Position numbers and translations under genes: made by a program
DNA from: Phoenix dactylifera
Taxonomy: Eukaryota > Streptophyta > Magnoliopsida > Arecales > Arecaceae
Reading direction: 5' to 3'
NCBI RefSeq assembly: GCF_009389715.1
Contig: NC_052394.1
Coordinates: 21,082,899 to 21,146,898, forward strand
DNA: 64,000 bases
The notes under the pieces: model-generated
What the model was told of the DNA's origin: nothing
Seen by the model: only the letters and a program-made list of their open reading frames with translations
Databases searched by the model: none
Shown: positions 35,253 through 49,600 of the stretch, piece by piece
Layout of the letters: each line of letters begins with the position of its first letter
Position numbering within the stretch: the first letter of the stretch is position 1

Positions 35253-37507
35253 GATTATAGTTTAGTCACTAGAGCTATGGCCCAGGATGCTGTTTGTATA
35301 AGAACAATCATCAAGTCTTATTGTTCTCCCTTAGCCTTCAGGTCAGGCTTTTACGTATTCCAAATCCGAATTCATTTTCAGCCCTTCTACTTCCTCTACT
35401 GTCAAGCATCAAATCCGAAATTTATTTCAAATCAGAGAGAAGGGGGGAACTTGGAATTACCTTGGAGTGCCGGTATCCAGCATGCCATTGGCCCCTTGGA
35501 TTTCAATTTTTTATTGAAAAGGTCAACTCCAAGCTTGCTAACTGGATATGGTGAAGAGAATGCAGGCTTTTCTTTGTAAACTGGCAGAACAATTAATTCT
35601 ACAGCCAAACTCATTATGGGCACAGGTTGTTAAAGCCAAGATTAATCATTTTCTTCGAACCTGGGTTGACTGTAAGAAGCCTCGTCATCGCTCAACAATA
35701 TGGAGCAAAATCTGCTCTTGCGGCCCTATGATATTTTATCAATTCCGGGGGATATATAGTTGGGTCAGGAAAATCAATAAATCTGCTCTTACAGATCCGT
35801 GGTTAACTAATCTTCCTATTAGTGCATGCATGGCCCTACCTGCATTCATATGGACAGCATTTATGATGGTACGCACCTTGATGATTTTATAGCTACTAAA
35901 AGAACTATGAATCTGGAAAGACTGATTATGGATCTTTTTTTCAGCTGAGATGATGAACCAGGTCGTGAGCGTTTCCATTGCTCAAGGCCTCTAAACTGAC
36001 CAGCCTTAGTGGGGTCAAACAAAACTGCGTCAAGTCAGCCTTACAAGATATGTATCTTTCGTTTGGTCATTCACAATCCCCAGATTCGAATTTCAGTTAC
36101 AACTAGGTTTGGAAATTGATCAAAATCCCTGCAAGAATAAATCATTTTGGTCTCATTTGGTTCGCGAAAAGCATTTTTCCTCCTAGGAATATGATTTCTG
36201 TGTAGCAGATTTCTAGAAAGAGAATATCTGAAAAAGTATTTTTGGTATGTTTGGTTGATCATGGAAAAGTGACAGATTTGCAGAATGCTTATGTTTGGTT
36301 GACCATCCATTTTTCTAAAAAAGTTATATGTAATTCCTATTATACCCTTAATAAAAATTAGGTCTTTAATGCCTCTTTAATGCTGAAAGGCATTTTTGGA
36401 AAAAAATAAATATGGAGTGATTCTCGGCTCATGGAAAAGACTTTTGTATGAAATATTGAAATAATATTTTCATGGAAATACAATTTTTCCATCTTTCTTT
36501 TTTGAAAACTCCAACGAGGCATCACATTACATTTTTCGTTGACCACATTTTTCCCTCTTCTTTTCCCGCGAGCCAAACTAGCCCTTTGGTGGAGACTCTT
36601 AAGGAATAAGCTTCCATGTAAAGCAATGTTGACTAGAAGAGGAATTATTCCTCTGGCCGAACAATTTTGTAACCTATGCCAGTTGGTCGAGGAGGATTGC
36701 CACCATGTCGCCATTGCTTGTTCTTCTGCTGAAGCGTGCTGGCAGCAGCTGATCAGATACATATGCTGAATAGATTCTCATCCCATTTCTTTGCTGGTCC
36801 TTACAGACTTCATGTCAAAAGCGAACGTAGAGGAGGGATATAGAATTGTGATTACATATATACCATGGCTGCTGTGGAATGCTCGTAATGAACGAGTATT
36901 TAGTGCAACAACTGCCTAATATCAGATAGTCAGAAAGGCCTTATCACTTCCTGCATCCTTCTTTGATGCTAGGTGTCAATTATCTTTAAGCACTCCATTA
37001 AGATACTTGGGCAGTGATCGGCAGCATCTATTAAACCACTTTGAAACTATAGCGGTTTTGTCGTGGCTGCCCCCTCCTTTAAGAGTGATAAAGGTTGACC
37101 TTGATGCATCGGTGACTACGGATAAGGCAGCTGCAGGATTTGTAATTCGAGATCATTATGGTAAGGTGATTAGAGCTGGTGGCAAGAAATTGCTGCCCTT
37201 CTCTATTCGCTATGCTGAATTGACAATCGCTTAGCTAGGGTTTCAAGCCGCAGCGGATGAGCTGCAGGCGCAGCACATTTGGCTAGAAGGTGACCCTGCA
37301 ACGATAATAAAATGGATTTCTAATTCTAATCCTCGTAGGTATTGCCAGTTGCCCGTATTAAAGGATATCCTGCAGCAGAAGAAAACCAAGGAGTCGTGCT
37401 CCATATCTTATGTCTTGCAAGAGGCCAACCAAGCAGCCGACTGCATAGCCTATTATGCCCTCATGGGCGATGTGGTATGGTCACAGGGGAATATCTTTGA
37501 TCCATGT

Positions 37508-37731
37508 TTTCCAGGTATGTATGTTGTTGGCTGACTGCAGAGGGACAATATTCATGCAAAGGAAATGATGATGGGCTGCTTGTTGAGTGTTATGTCGGGG
37601 GGGGGGGGGGGGGGGGGGGGCTTTCCAGGTATGTATGTTGTTGGCTGACTGCAGAGGGACAATATTCATGCAAAGGAAATGATGATGGGCTGCTTGTTGA
37701 GTGTTATGTCGGGGGGGGGGGGGGGGGGGGG
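37508..37731 (+). repeat. 114-bp tandem duplication, each unit ending in a long poly-G tract
   Basis: The TTTCCAGGTATGTATG block at 37508 recurs at 37622, a period of 114 bp, with no differences noticed outside the G-runs. The G-runs are 24 (37597-37620) and 21 (37711-37731) bases long. It overlaps the end of the LINE RNase H region. Open frames across it with long glycine runs, or proline runs on the other strand, are artefacts. Confidence 0.9.
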
Positions 37732-38957
37732 AGAACTCAGTCCCATACTGCTTGAGTGATGAAGGGGGCTGTGCCTTAAATGGGGGGTGACCTCATTCTC
37801 TTCAGAAGCGCATTTTGGGGGCAAAACCATGCAGGTATGCCCCTGTGACGCTGGACGCATGGGCCGGAAAGAAATCCCTCCATGGCACTAAACGCACAGG
37901 CCGGAGCCCCAATATGGACAATATCTCTGAGGAGAAATATGGTCACTTTTCGGCCTCAACAATATCCATTATGTTTCTTGCAGGCTATTATTTCTGTGCC
38001 ATTGTAACATCTGCTGTCTTGTTTCTGCTTTCCTATCTTAGAGTTCAGCTTTTGGCTTCTATATGGCAACCAGGTGATGGTGATTTTAATCTAGCTGATG
38101 ACAGTCTTGAAAGTTTGGCCCTATTTTGTAGGCGGATTGCTTATCTTTTATGCTGCTGGTTTGGTAGCTGAACTAATTGAGTAGTTAGTATATGGTTGTT
38201 TCTATGATCTGCTTTCAACATATGCATCAGCAGGTTCCAAGACTTTGGAAATGAGCTACTGCTGGGGCAACAGTTTTCAATACCAACATAAGCTATGATC
38301 TGATGTCCTTCTTGGTTTTTTATCTCTTTGATGAGTATAATGATATTGCATTTCTGCTTTGGGCGCAGCTCGCTATATGTTTTTCCAGCAGGAGGGCTAT
38401 TGATCTCTTTTCTTATACAGTCAGTCAAGCTTAGGCCAGGCACGGGCAGGGATAGATCAGCTATGCATTTATGTCTCATGTGGGACTCCAGTCACTCAAG
38501 CTCAGATGATATACTAATCATGGTAACGTCCTGTGCCTTGGATATGTATGGGTTGAATATTTTGAAGTCCAGAGGATACCTGATCAATAGTGAGCTCAGG
38601 AGGACATTTCTAAGTATGAAGTCATAGCTTCCAAATGCTTCAGTATACTACGTACGCTAGCTGGGTCGATTTTCTATATCAATTACTGGCTCTGAAGCTT
38701 ATTATTGGAATCCTGTTGGGGGACAAATCTGTGCAACTATGTGGCTGTAGTTTAGCAGTATGTTTGATGCATGAGCAGCTCAGTCTTCCGTTGCTCACGT
38801 GTTCCTGCGATTATGGCTGCCAGAATCAGTGAAGATTAGTCGAGGTCAAGCTTGATGACTGTGATTTCTGGCAGAAAAAACGTCGGTTTACCCACCTTTA
38901 AACCTGGTTGTTCTTTCCAGCCCAGCATTAAGTTTCTCTGTCTGCAAAAAAAAAAAA

Positions 38958-40625
38958 GTCCTTAATTTTACCTAAAAAACAAAAAAGAAAAATAGAAAAG
39001 AGTGCTCCCGTGCACCACTTTGCTCTCAGCACTAGTCCACCAGGCAGTTTGGGAATAATGGGATTGGTGTAGACGTAGCGTACGGGGGTCAGTGAATGGC
39101 AAGCAGGTCCCCTGTACCGGCCCACCAATTACGCCCACGGATGCTTCGAGCAGGGGAGAGCGGCGCGCATGCTATGAAACGACTAAAATGCTAACCAATT
39201 TACTTGGTGATCCAGTCCAAGTTGTTCGTTGCCAATCATCATCATCATCATTTCTGGAAGTGCAATCCTTTCATCATCATCATAGTCAAAGATAGGTACA
39301 AATCAAGCTTGTAAATGATAGTTTTAATTTGTTCCATCCAAATCCAATCTGAGTTTGTCTCATTGCCACTCCTACACCACACAAAACCTTTCTAGTGTTA
39401 AGCTCATCGTCATCATCATCAACATCACCCATCACCATTCTCTGGTCTGATCGGTCTCGAAAAATTCACCTGATAATCCAACTCTGCTGTGCAATATTCA
39501 ACTATTTTTTAACAAATCAACTGTAAGACACTTTTCTGTCTTAACCAACCCAAAATCAGATATGGCCGATAAAAAGAATATTCACGGTGGAAAGACATCA
39601 AAATTCAAGGAAAATCTAAGACCTGCAGTCCTGTTTTGAGCAGTGTGTGTACTCTGATAGACTAAGTTACAAACTAGGTCACAAAATCAGCATAATGCTG
39701 TAACATAAAATTAAAACTGTAAATCATTTTTGACCTACATCTCAGCTAGAACCATACCACATCATTTATTTTGTCATGCTAAAAACATTATCCACGGCAT
39801 TTGCCAAACAAGATACCCAACCCAATCCCATCACGAGCTTTTGTTTTGGCAAATTCAGTTAAAACACTGAACTTGGATATCACAAAGCATCCTAGCAACA
39901 CCCAAACGCGTACACCTGGTGATCACATAAATTGCATCAAATTGAAGTGGAAATCCACATCCACATGCTCCAACGGGAAAATGGATACCGAGTTTCCATT
40001 TTGACCTTCTTGTGACACAACCCCTCTTCTCAATTTTGTTTTTCTTATGTTGGTCTGGCGGACTGATACTTACCGAGTAAACTTCAGCTTTACTCACTAC
40101 GTCAAAACAACATGGCACTGCTTTATGCCTGCTTAAGTTTTCCGTAGCTCCATCTCCTTTGTGCTTTCCCACCACAGCCTGCTACAGAAGTCCACTCGAA
40201 TGCATTTGTTCTAGTCCAGAAGACCACCAAAGCAAGTAAAAATGTTTGGCAGTTATGCAACCACCAGGCAGCTTTGAGACAAATATGCCTGTTACATCCA
40301 TCATGTTCACCGAGATATCTACAGAACACAACATCCATTAAGAGAACGAGGACTTTTGAAGCAATCAAGTACTTGAGGACTGACTTACATACAAAGACAG
40401 TATTTAACCATGCATTTTATTCTAATGTCCAAAGACAAGCACCTCGAAATTGAAAGAGAGATCCTTTTCTAGAATGGTCCTATGTTGCTATAGCTTATAT
40501 CATGATGCAGCATAACCACTATAACATTATAATGACAAGCAACCCTTACCCCCTAACATACTACCTTCGATCAGAACCTGATCTCAGCAGCTTAATAAGT
40601 CAGTATAGAACGACAAGATAAGCAG
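38958..40625. other. intergenic, 3' flank of the Alfin-like gene
   Basis: It contains ATC/CAT trinucleotide runs at about 39236-39252 and 39406-39425 and otherwise unremarkable sequence. It probably includes the 3' UTR of the Alfin-like gene near 40400-40625. No gene is recognised; open frames at 39801-40368 have no known domain. Confidence 0.4.
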
Positions 40626-43600
40626 TTACTGCCTTCCTCTCTTGGAACTGCAACTGGGGCATTTGTATTGCTTTATGTTCTCCGCTTTAGCAGGTGTTAT
40701 CTTCACACACTTCCCATGGAACCACCTCTCACATACATCACATGCAATCCAGAACTCATTTGAACTGTAGTTGCTACCACAAATTCCACAGAGGGTTTCA
40801 CTGTGTTCATCATCCTCATCACCATACCCCTCGTCAACTGTTTTTGAATTGTTTTTCGACTGCCCATCACTTGATCGCTGAACAAAAAGGGAATTGATCA
40901 AGAGAAGTGAATAAAAGCAATAGATATCAATTTTGAAAAATCTTACCTTGGTTGAGTGTCTAGATTTACTTCCGCTATCTACACCAGACTTGTCTTTTGT
41001 CGGCTTCCTATCAGTCACCACTTCAAACACAGTAGGCAGCTCATTTATCATGGTGAATAGACGTTTTCTGTCAGTTTTGAAGAGTAACAGAATCAGCTCC
41101 CATAGTTCTTGCAGCCATGTGCACTAGTGTGCAGCTTAGGTCAGATGGCTTCCAGAAACTTAAAGAGAATAACAGCAATGACAACAACAATCAAATTAGA
41201 ATGCTTAGTTTACAAATATATATGTTATGCAGGCACCTAAATAAACTTGATAATGGACTAGCAACAATTTAGGCAATTTTGACATCCAACCATCTATAAT
41301 CTCAAAAGGTTAGTCCAACATGTTTTTAGCATTCATTAGCAAATATTTTGCAACACTGAACAGCTAGCACTAGCTGCCCGACACTTTTAATCTCTTCACA
41401 CTCACGATAAATCTAAAATCCATTACATATGAACCAGAAGCTAAAATATTTGAAAGATCAGGTACCATATGTATGCACTGCAGTTGATCGTTGCAGATTA
41501 GCCAAGCTTTCAATAAAAACTTGGGACCAGGCTGAACAGACTCTGAACAGACTCTGCTTCATCTGCTGCACATACTCCAAGTCACATAAATTCTTGTAGA
41601 AAATAAACTACTGAATTGACATCCAGTTCTTTATTTAGGGATAATCTATTTCCAGGTTAGACTAATATTAATTAATCTTAATAAAAGGTCAACTACATAA
41701 TACACAAGCTATAGCTTCATGTTTAGCACCAATTCTAATGAATTAGAGTCAAACCCTCCAGACACATATTTTGAAGTCGGTTCTTTTTACAATGTAAATC
41801 TCGCATAGATAACCTGAATGCAACTCTGACCCTTTTATATATTTAAATTCATGTACCACTAAAAATTAAATATTTTATAACAAATCTTAAGAATCAAGAA
41901 AAACATGAAAAAACTTTTAGCAAATATATGAGGGCCACGTTATCAAGGCTGGCAGTCAAGGAAAAGAAAGAAACAAAAAGTACATAGTAACCAGACCGTC
42001 AAGCAAACTTATACTGCAACAGGGAAAAATTCTGATCCAAACATATTTTATCCCAGTATGGTAGTTAATAACACCTTACTTGTGGAGCTATGTAGAGAGC
42101 AGGCAACAAATATAGATTAATAAAAATGGCAATGTGAATAATTAAAGGGGGGAAAGAAAGGCATACTTAGAGCGCCTGCACAAACAAATGTGAACACAGC
42201 AGCTTAAATATCATTAAATTACTGAAATAGGGGAGCATATTACATGCAAAGACATACTCTTGAAGGCATGCTTGGAATCACATTACAGAGGAGAATATGT
42301 CTTTTAACAGAAATGCAATTTTACATGCAAAATGCACAACATAGTTAAATAATCTACTAGCTGTGGGACAGAACGTAGGCATGGCTTGCAATCTGATCTT
42401 TCAGAAAAGGCAAGTTTGCATTTGATCCTAACGGTCAAGTACATGGCATCAGTTATTCTGTGAGATGTCTAAATGCACTCATGGTCACAACTATGATACA
42501 AACCTGCAGCTTCAACTGGAGGTGAGCAAGTACATGGATGCTAAACTTATTTGAGACATAGCACTCGAAGTTTTAGTTCATCAGTAGAACTTTTACTGGA
42601 AAGCTGTGAACTTTTCTTTCATTTTATTTACCCCTCAGAATCCTGTAATTTCTTTTCTGCAAGTTCTAAAAATATCATATTTTTATGTGGCAATCCAGAA
42701 TAACAAAATTAGTAAACCTACCCAACCATCTGAGCATGTGCTCAAATTTTACTCATCCTTTTGATGTCCCATACAGATTTCTACCAAAAAACAAGAAAAA
42801 GAAAATTAGCTTCAAAGCTCAATAAAAGTATAAATGCAGACAGACAGCTGACTGCTAACATCAATAGAATGTCTAATCTGTCATGTCCTTTCCATGTTAA
42901 TATGTATCTAAACGAAGTTCTATCCATTGTTTCTCACCAAAAAGCAGGGATCTAGTATCATAATGGTAAGGATATGATACCTCACTGATAAGGGTACAGA
43001 TATCTGAATCAAACTCAATTTTGAGTCGGTTTGTCAAACTCAGCAGAAATTTCATCCCTTCTACTATTGAGAGCAGAACTCTTGAGCAGCGTGTGAAGCT
43101 CCACACAGGAGTTTATCCGTCTCCACCACATGCCTAAAACATGGCATGTTCCAGTCAAATTAGAAACAAACTGGAATCCACCATTATGTACCGGAGTTCA
43201 TAATCCAAACGTCACATTCTAGTTTCTAATTCCAGATGTTTTCACAAGTCTGTCCCAACTACAGCTATTGCCACATGCTTCTCTCAAGAGCAACTACAAT
43301 CCATCATGTTAAATTATTGCATAGTTATAATCATCTTTGAAAATCCAATAACTGTTTAATTTCAACAAGAAAACTATTATTTATCATTTCATAACATCTA
43401 GTATTAGTCTGTCCCCATACTTCTTAGCTCTTCCAGCTTCCTACTTGTATAACTATATAGCATACACCAGTTCATATAAATCAGATAAATAATTAAGTAA
43501 ATAAATAAATATTAAGTTTTTCTTCCATACATCCACTCTTGAAATTACATGGGCCCTACAAGTCCATAACTTACAATACTTTCTTAAAATTCAGACCTCT

Positions 43601-46600
43601 CAAACCAGCTTCCCTTCCAAAATTCTATCTGAAGTAATCAATTGACTAATTCATCTTAGCCTTGGGATCGCCAAATATTACTGCTATACATGGCAAACAT
43701 CCTTCTATTTATCTCGAAAACCCAGACATTGCCCCAAAATCTAGGATGACTTTGTGTCACTTAAGAAATTATCAACTCATCAATATTGTTTTGAACATTG
43801 AAACTTTTCCCTATGTATTTTCTTTAATCCTATTACCTAAATCAAGTAAAGGAAATTCGCCACTTTTTTCCTTAATTTCTTTTCTCTTACTCTAGCATTT
43901 TCCTCCTTTCCACACATCTTCATTCTATACTCTTTCCACCAACCCCCTCTGCCTCTTCCTCCAACCTTGACTAACACCAAGGATGCAACTATATTTTCAT
44001 CAATTCAACCACTTTCCTAGAGTATATACAACCTCTCACATTAATCAATGTAATGTCCCAGAAGCGTCTAGGCAAAGCTGAAGAAGCCTCCCGTAGTACA
44101 ATGCCACTGTGGTCAGCCATATAAGTAGCGACTCAGTCAGCTGTTAGCCTCCCTATAGGCATGTCTAGCCACACATGAGGTGATGCTCGACGTGAGCATC
44201 CAAATATCCGCCAACAAGGAAGGACTAACGCATAGGTGTTCTGACCCTGTATTGATTCATGAGATAACCATTCTGGAGTCCCCTTCCAAGATTATGTTGT
44301 CAGCCCATAAGATGGATGCAAACGTGTCCCTCCCACACAGCTCTTAATTCAGCAAATAGTACCATTGTCTCAAAGTACCCACCTGCAGCCACCAAAGATG
44401 ACCTAGAGTCACGAATAACGGGACTTGCTCCACCAGCCTACTCTCAATTTTTCACATTTTTATCTTGAGGGAGCTAGGGGATGGGGGCTCCCAAGTGAAA
44501 TGAACCACATAAGGCACAATACCTGCAAGAATAGGATCCTAGATATCCATAGCTGTCAATGACCCCATTGAATTACTAGCTTGAATGAAGTCCGAGGCAT
44601 AGAGTGAAACTCTAGTAGCAATCATTAGAGGGCTACCATCAGTGTTCTTAAATAGTCTATTATTCTTGGCCAACCAAATGAAATAGGCTGCATAGCACAA
44701 GGTGATCCAATCACTTTCAAATTCCATTCTCTTACTCATCAACTATAAAAAATCTCGTCGCCCGCAACATAGGTTTTTCCAAATCCCCTTCCAACCCCCA
44801 CCTTAATAAAGGGGGGATGAAAAGAATATTGGTACCTATTATGTTATGCAACGAATTTCAAATATAGTTGAGAAAATATTGAAATTGATTGTTTCTTGTT
44901 AAAAGTACCTTTGTCAACAATAAATTATCAAGTTCTGCCTTTAACAACTCAATTAAGACCTACAGAATTTATTTTAAAGATTTTGTTGACATGATGATGC
45001 AGCCATAACTTCATATTCTTCCAAGTTTAAGCCTTCTCAAGACTGAATGAGCAGTAACACGTCGTAGCAACAAACATGACATACAATTGGTGAAAACCTT
45101 TCAAATCCATAAACAACACCCTCAAAATGACTCAAGATTGCAATACCATTAGGATAAAAAGTGAAAATTTAGTAGAAACTATAACACCATAGTTGATTAT
45201 AGAAATCCTTCATCATTGAGTCTATCAATGGCTAAATCCTCTATCAAAACAACGTTCGTCAAATTCTTTCCCGCTTAAGTTTTCTTATGTCTTGTCCATT
45301 GGTAACAACTTGACACATATGGATGGTCTCCAAATAGCAACATATCATGACAACTAATTTTATCCAAGCAATCTCAGTCAACTCTTCATCACATCAGACA
45401 ACAGTACTGCATCGTTGCAGAATCGAAAGAGGGACAAACTCTACAATAAAGGTTATGTTAGTTATCATTGCATGAGATAAGAACATAATGCGTATTACGG
45501 AATAAAGAAAAAGGAGAATTGTGTTAGTTATCAGGCAAGCACTAAAGCATGAAATGAAGGTTCCATATTGAGTAATCTGAAAATAGCGCTTCCCCCAAGA
45601 AAAAAGGAATAAAAATTCCAAAATGGTAGTTCAAGTCCTTACCATCCAGCACAAAAGTCTAAAGGATACAATAGAAAGTCAAGATACGTCCTGATCAAGC
45701 ATGAAATATTCAAATTATTACCACCACCTGTCTTTCAAACTACTACTGACAGTCATTTCTTACTTGTAACATCTAATCTCCAAACTACAAATCAATATTA
45801 CATGTTCCATGCCATGGGAAATGAAGGCTTGAATCCTTGAGAATTAGATACATTGGAAAAACACATTGTCCAAAGAATATGGGAACAAGCACAATAATTC
45901 AAGTAATTCAAACTTCTTGTCTATATTGTTACTTTCATTGCCAAGTATGACCAAGCAATCTGAAGCACAATAAATGACATCTATCATAATCATATAAAAG
46001 TCCCAATTCACGACTAAAGCAATATCAGGGAAGTATATGGACGCCACAAACCATCATTAAAAAATACTTGATGACCATGAGGATCGCCTACGATTAACCA
46101 TCATTGGAAAAATATTAGATGATCTGCATTACAGTCATAGACCCCCGTAAGAAAATATCGAACAAGCACAAGGGTCACCATAAACCATCATTGGAAGAAA
46201 TATCATATGAACTCAAGAATCGGCATTGAAATATCTCCTTAAACCAGCATTTACCTCAAGGATCAAGATTCGTATGCAAAAAAAGGGCAACCTAAAGGAT
46301 CACCACGGGTTATTAAAAAGTTTTCTGAATTCAACTAGCAACAACTTCAACATGCTTAACTTCCCACAAGGATACTTTAAGTTCCACCATCTTGGTTTTA
46401 TTTATGAAGTTGTGTTTCCATCCATTACAATGTTTTACATCTACTCTAGTTTATTCTAAAATTGCATTCAAGAAAAAATATAAGAACAAGAAAATGAATA
46501 TCTACTGATACATACCCCTTTCCTATTGCCAACTCCACATGCTAGTATTTATAACTTAACAAATGATTTGATAAGACAAAGAGGGTATAAATCCAAAAAG

Positions 46601-49600
46601 AAGCAATAGAAATGTGCAACATCAGCTATGTGATTCTTTTATGTAACATCTTGGCATGATGCTAGAATTGTTCTGCTTAATAGAAATTTATTTGTGTTGA
46701 TAGTTTGTAAATTTTAAGCTTCAGTAATTTCAACAATTTACAACCTTATTAAACATGCAACAGGCATACATTATTGGGACTAAATGAACAGCTGACAGCC
46801 AACACCTATGTATAGCTAATGGTTAGTGACATAAGAACTTGTGTGCCAACTATAAAGAACTTCAAATAAGTCATGTAAAATACCAATAATAGGAGTATCT
46901 TTATGATGTTGACTTTCATAATGCTTGAAATACAATTCTTAGAGAATGAAATAATCAGCAAACAATGATCAAGAGGCATAATCCCCAAACACTTTCCACA
47001 TGGAACATAATCCTTGTAAGCAAATGCTCAAACATATATTCGTTTAAAATCAATTATTTGTAAAATAAAATCCTGCAGAGACACAATGCTCATTGCCACT
47101 AACCTTCCACTTATATCAATTATTTGGAGACATTCCTTCAAAGAACAAAAATCCTTAAGAAACATAATACTTGGTATACCCCCAAGAAGCAAAATCGAAG
47201 GTAAAAACAATCACAAATCTCCACTTAATCTCCCATCACCATTAGATTTCAATTATTTTAAGATGATCCCTTATTTTACTAGAGATACCTGGAGGTGGGA
47301 AGGCATTATAGATGCAAATTTGTTCAAGAAACTAGCTTTTTTTTTTCTTTTTTGAAGAAAGGGTTGCATATAAAACCCTGCATTATCACATATCAGCAAA
47401 CAACACCCTCAATAATTCAAATAAAGCACCCTTTCTATTAGTTCTATTTCTAAATTACATGCAATTTTAATTGCAGACTGTGATTTAAGTAATTATGGGT
47501 GTAAAGATATATGGTAAAGCTAAGGTTAGAGCTTCAGCAGGGAAGGGATGGAAGGCATCAGAGGTGATAGAGAGTTTAAGGACTGTCCAGTGAAATGAGA
47601 TGCCTGGATCTATTACACATTGTAGAAGGAAAATAATCAAATGGTTTTGAAGGGAACTTCAGTCAACATGGGCTCCTACTTCCCCTTATACCAAGCTTCA
47701 TGTGTAAGTGGTCCCAGCTCTCAGATAGCATTGAAATTTGGAAGGGGTCAAATAGGCCCCATTTTGTGCTGCTTTATGTTCTGAAAGTTTTTTTCTTCCT
47801 TCCCTCTTTTTGTGTCCAGTGCCCTAATCTAAGAAACCTATCTTCCTCCGACAGCCTTAATCATTTGTCTTGCATCTTCCCCTTCTCCCATCTCATTGCT
47901 TACCAAATATACTATTTTCCTATCCATGATCTCATGTTTTAACACACTTATATAGAAGTATGTTTGATAAGTTAAAACAGAAGTGATGTTCAGTGTTCAC
48001 TATCCTTTTGTTTTCGATTGTAAAAAATGAAAAAATGAGTGCCTTACATGTTCCTTTTCTCAGCAAACTTGGAAATTATGTTTTATAAACAAAAAGTGAA
48101 AAAATTACCAAAGACAAGACAACTCTACCAAATAGTTTCCCATTAGAAAATCTGTGAAGGCCTTCACATGGTCATCAAGAATTTGACAAAAATATTACCA
48201 CCAACATCGAGTTTTGCCCATCGATTGGAGAGAGGCAGGTAGCACAACACCAAAGAGAACTACAAAGGTATAATCAAAGATTTCGCAACTAGTTGTCAGC
48301 CAAATTTCAACCCTCTACAGATTAATGCTGATCTCCAAATCAATTGATTGAGTTCCTAGACTTTCTCTTATTTCATATCATCCTTTGCACTTCCTACTTA
48401 TTCAATCTCGTACTAATTATGCTAACAGCCTTTGAGCTTTATATACTTTATGAAAGACAAGTCTTAAAATAAAGTATGCCATCCTTTTCTGTCAAAAACA
48501 TGTTTCATTTACAAATTTCCTTTGGATCTTCAATTTATTATCATTGACCAAAAAACTGTCCTGTCATCTGCCATCTAACTTGGGAAAGAACATAGCATTA
48601 TAATTGTCGAAGTCTTTCAGCTGTAACATCTTATATCTCTTTATTGTGATCTCTTTTTTTTTTCACCTAAGACCAGTACTAAAATTTACCTATAGGCCAT
48701 AATTTTATACCCTAGAATCCCTAGACATCCTTTTCAACTCCTCTAAAGTTTGAAAATCCTTTATGCTCTGAAAGATTTAATACTCCATAGTATGGCATTA
48801 TGGTTATTAATGATGTGGACCTTTCTAATCTAGCGACCATGAAAATAGACCTTTCTTTAGAAGTCAAAAACCTTCATATAATCATCTCCAAATGTCTCCC
48901 AACAAGAACCACCAATGTGGAAAATTTAGAAACGCGAGTGATCTAGAAGTATCACCGGACTCGATATGGACTATTTTAGTCATTATAGGTAGGGCTAGAC
49001 AGAATCCACAAGCGAGATCCATCCTAAATTATATGCCAAACTTTCGAAAATCATAACTTGGTCATACGATGCTCTTTTTTTTTCAAATCAAGTTACATTT
49101 CGAGATCTACAACATAGAGCTAATCCCTTAAGAGGTTGAAATGGACTGATTTTTCATCGTTTGAACTCTAAAATGGACTGGTCAAACTGAAGAAAAAAAA
49201 ATTTGGAAAAGACTTTAAGTGGATGTATCTCCTAATCCGAGAAGAATGAGGCAAAGCCACAGAAGGCAAAGTTGATGTAGAAGTCAAGATTTACCTTCTG
49301 TAGAATTTTATTTTTTTGGATTTATTTTTACTAGTCATGTCCATTTTACGAAAATGAATCCTATTAGAACTATGAGAGGAATCCGACTCAAATTGTGTAA
49401 GGAGGAGCTTCACAATTATAAATAGAGGTTATATACCTCAATTTTATTAGGATCAATGAAAGAAAAGAGGACATAAATCTTTCTTTCGCCATTTTTTCTC
49501 TTCTTTAAATTTCTTTCAAGAGATTCAAGTTAAATGGGTTAAGAACATTTCTATTCTTCCTAATCGGATGAGCAAGTTAGAATAACCTCAAGAAAATGTA

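Larger units (their letters stand above)
34321..38957 (+). mobile_element. 5'-truncated, degenerate LINE with nested solo LTR
   Basis: Plant LINE ORF2 modules occur in order over frames broken by shifts. Reverse transcriptase spans 34321-35450: NDYRPISLCH, motif A with DMEKVYDR at about 34609, motif B RQGCPLLPYLF at about 34780, motif C FADD at 34920-34931. A linker with SLWAQVVKAK and TDPWLTNLP follows (35548-35830), then zinc-binding zf-RVT (36539-36769) and an RNase H-like domain (37070-37480; KVDLDAS, GFVIRDH, LEGDPATI, QEANQAAD). A long 3' region ends with CTCTGTCTGC and an A-run at 38946-38957, taken as the poly(A) tail. The N-terminal endonuclease is missing, and frameshifts and stops make it inactive. 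A solo LTR interrupts it at 34934-35252. Confidence 0.85.

Noticed and set aside
37481..37755. Open frames with long glycine or proline runs
   Set aside because: Produced by translating the poly-G tracts of the tandem duplication.
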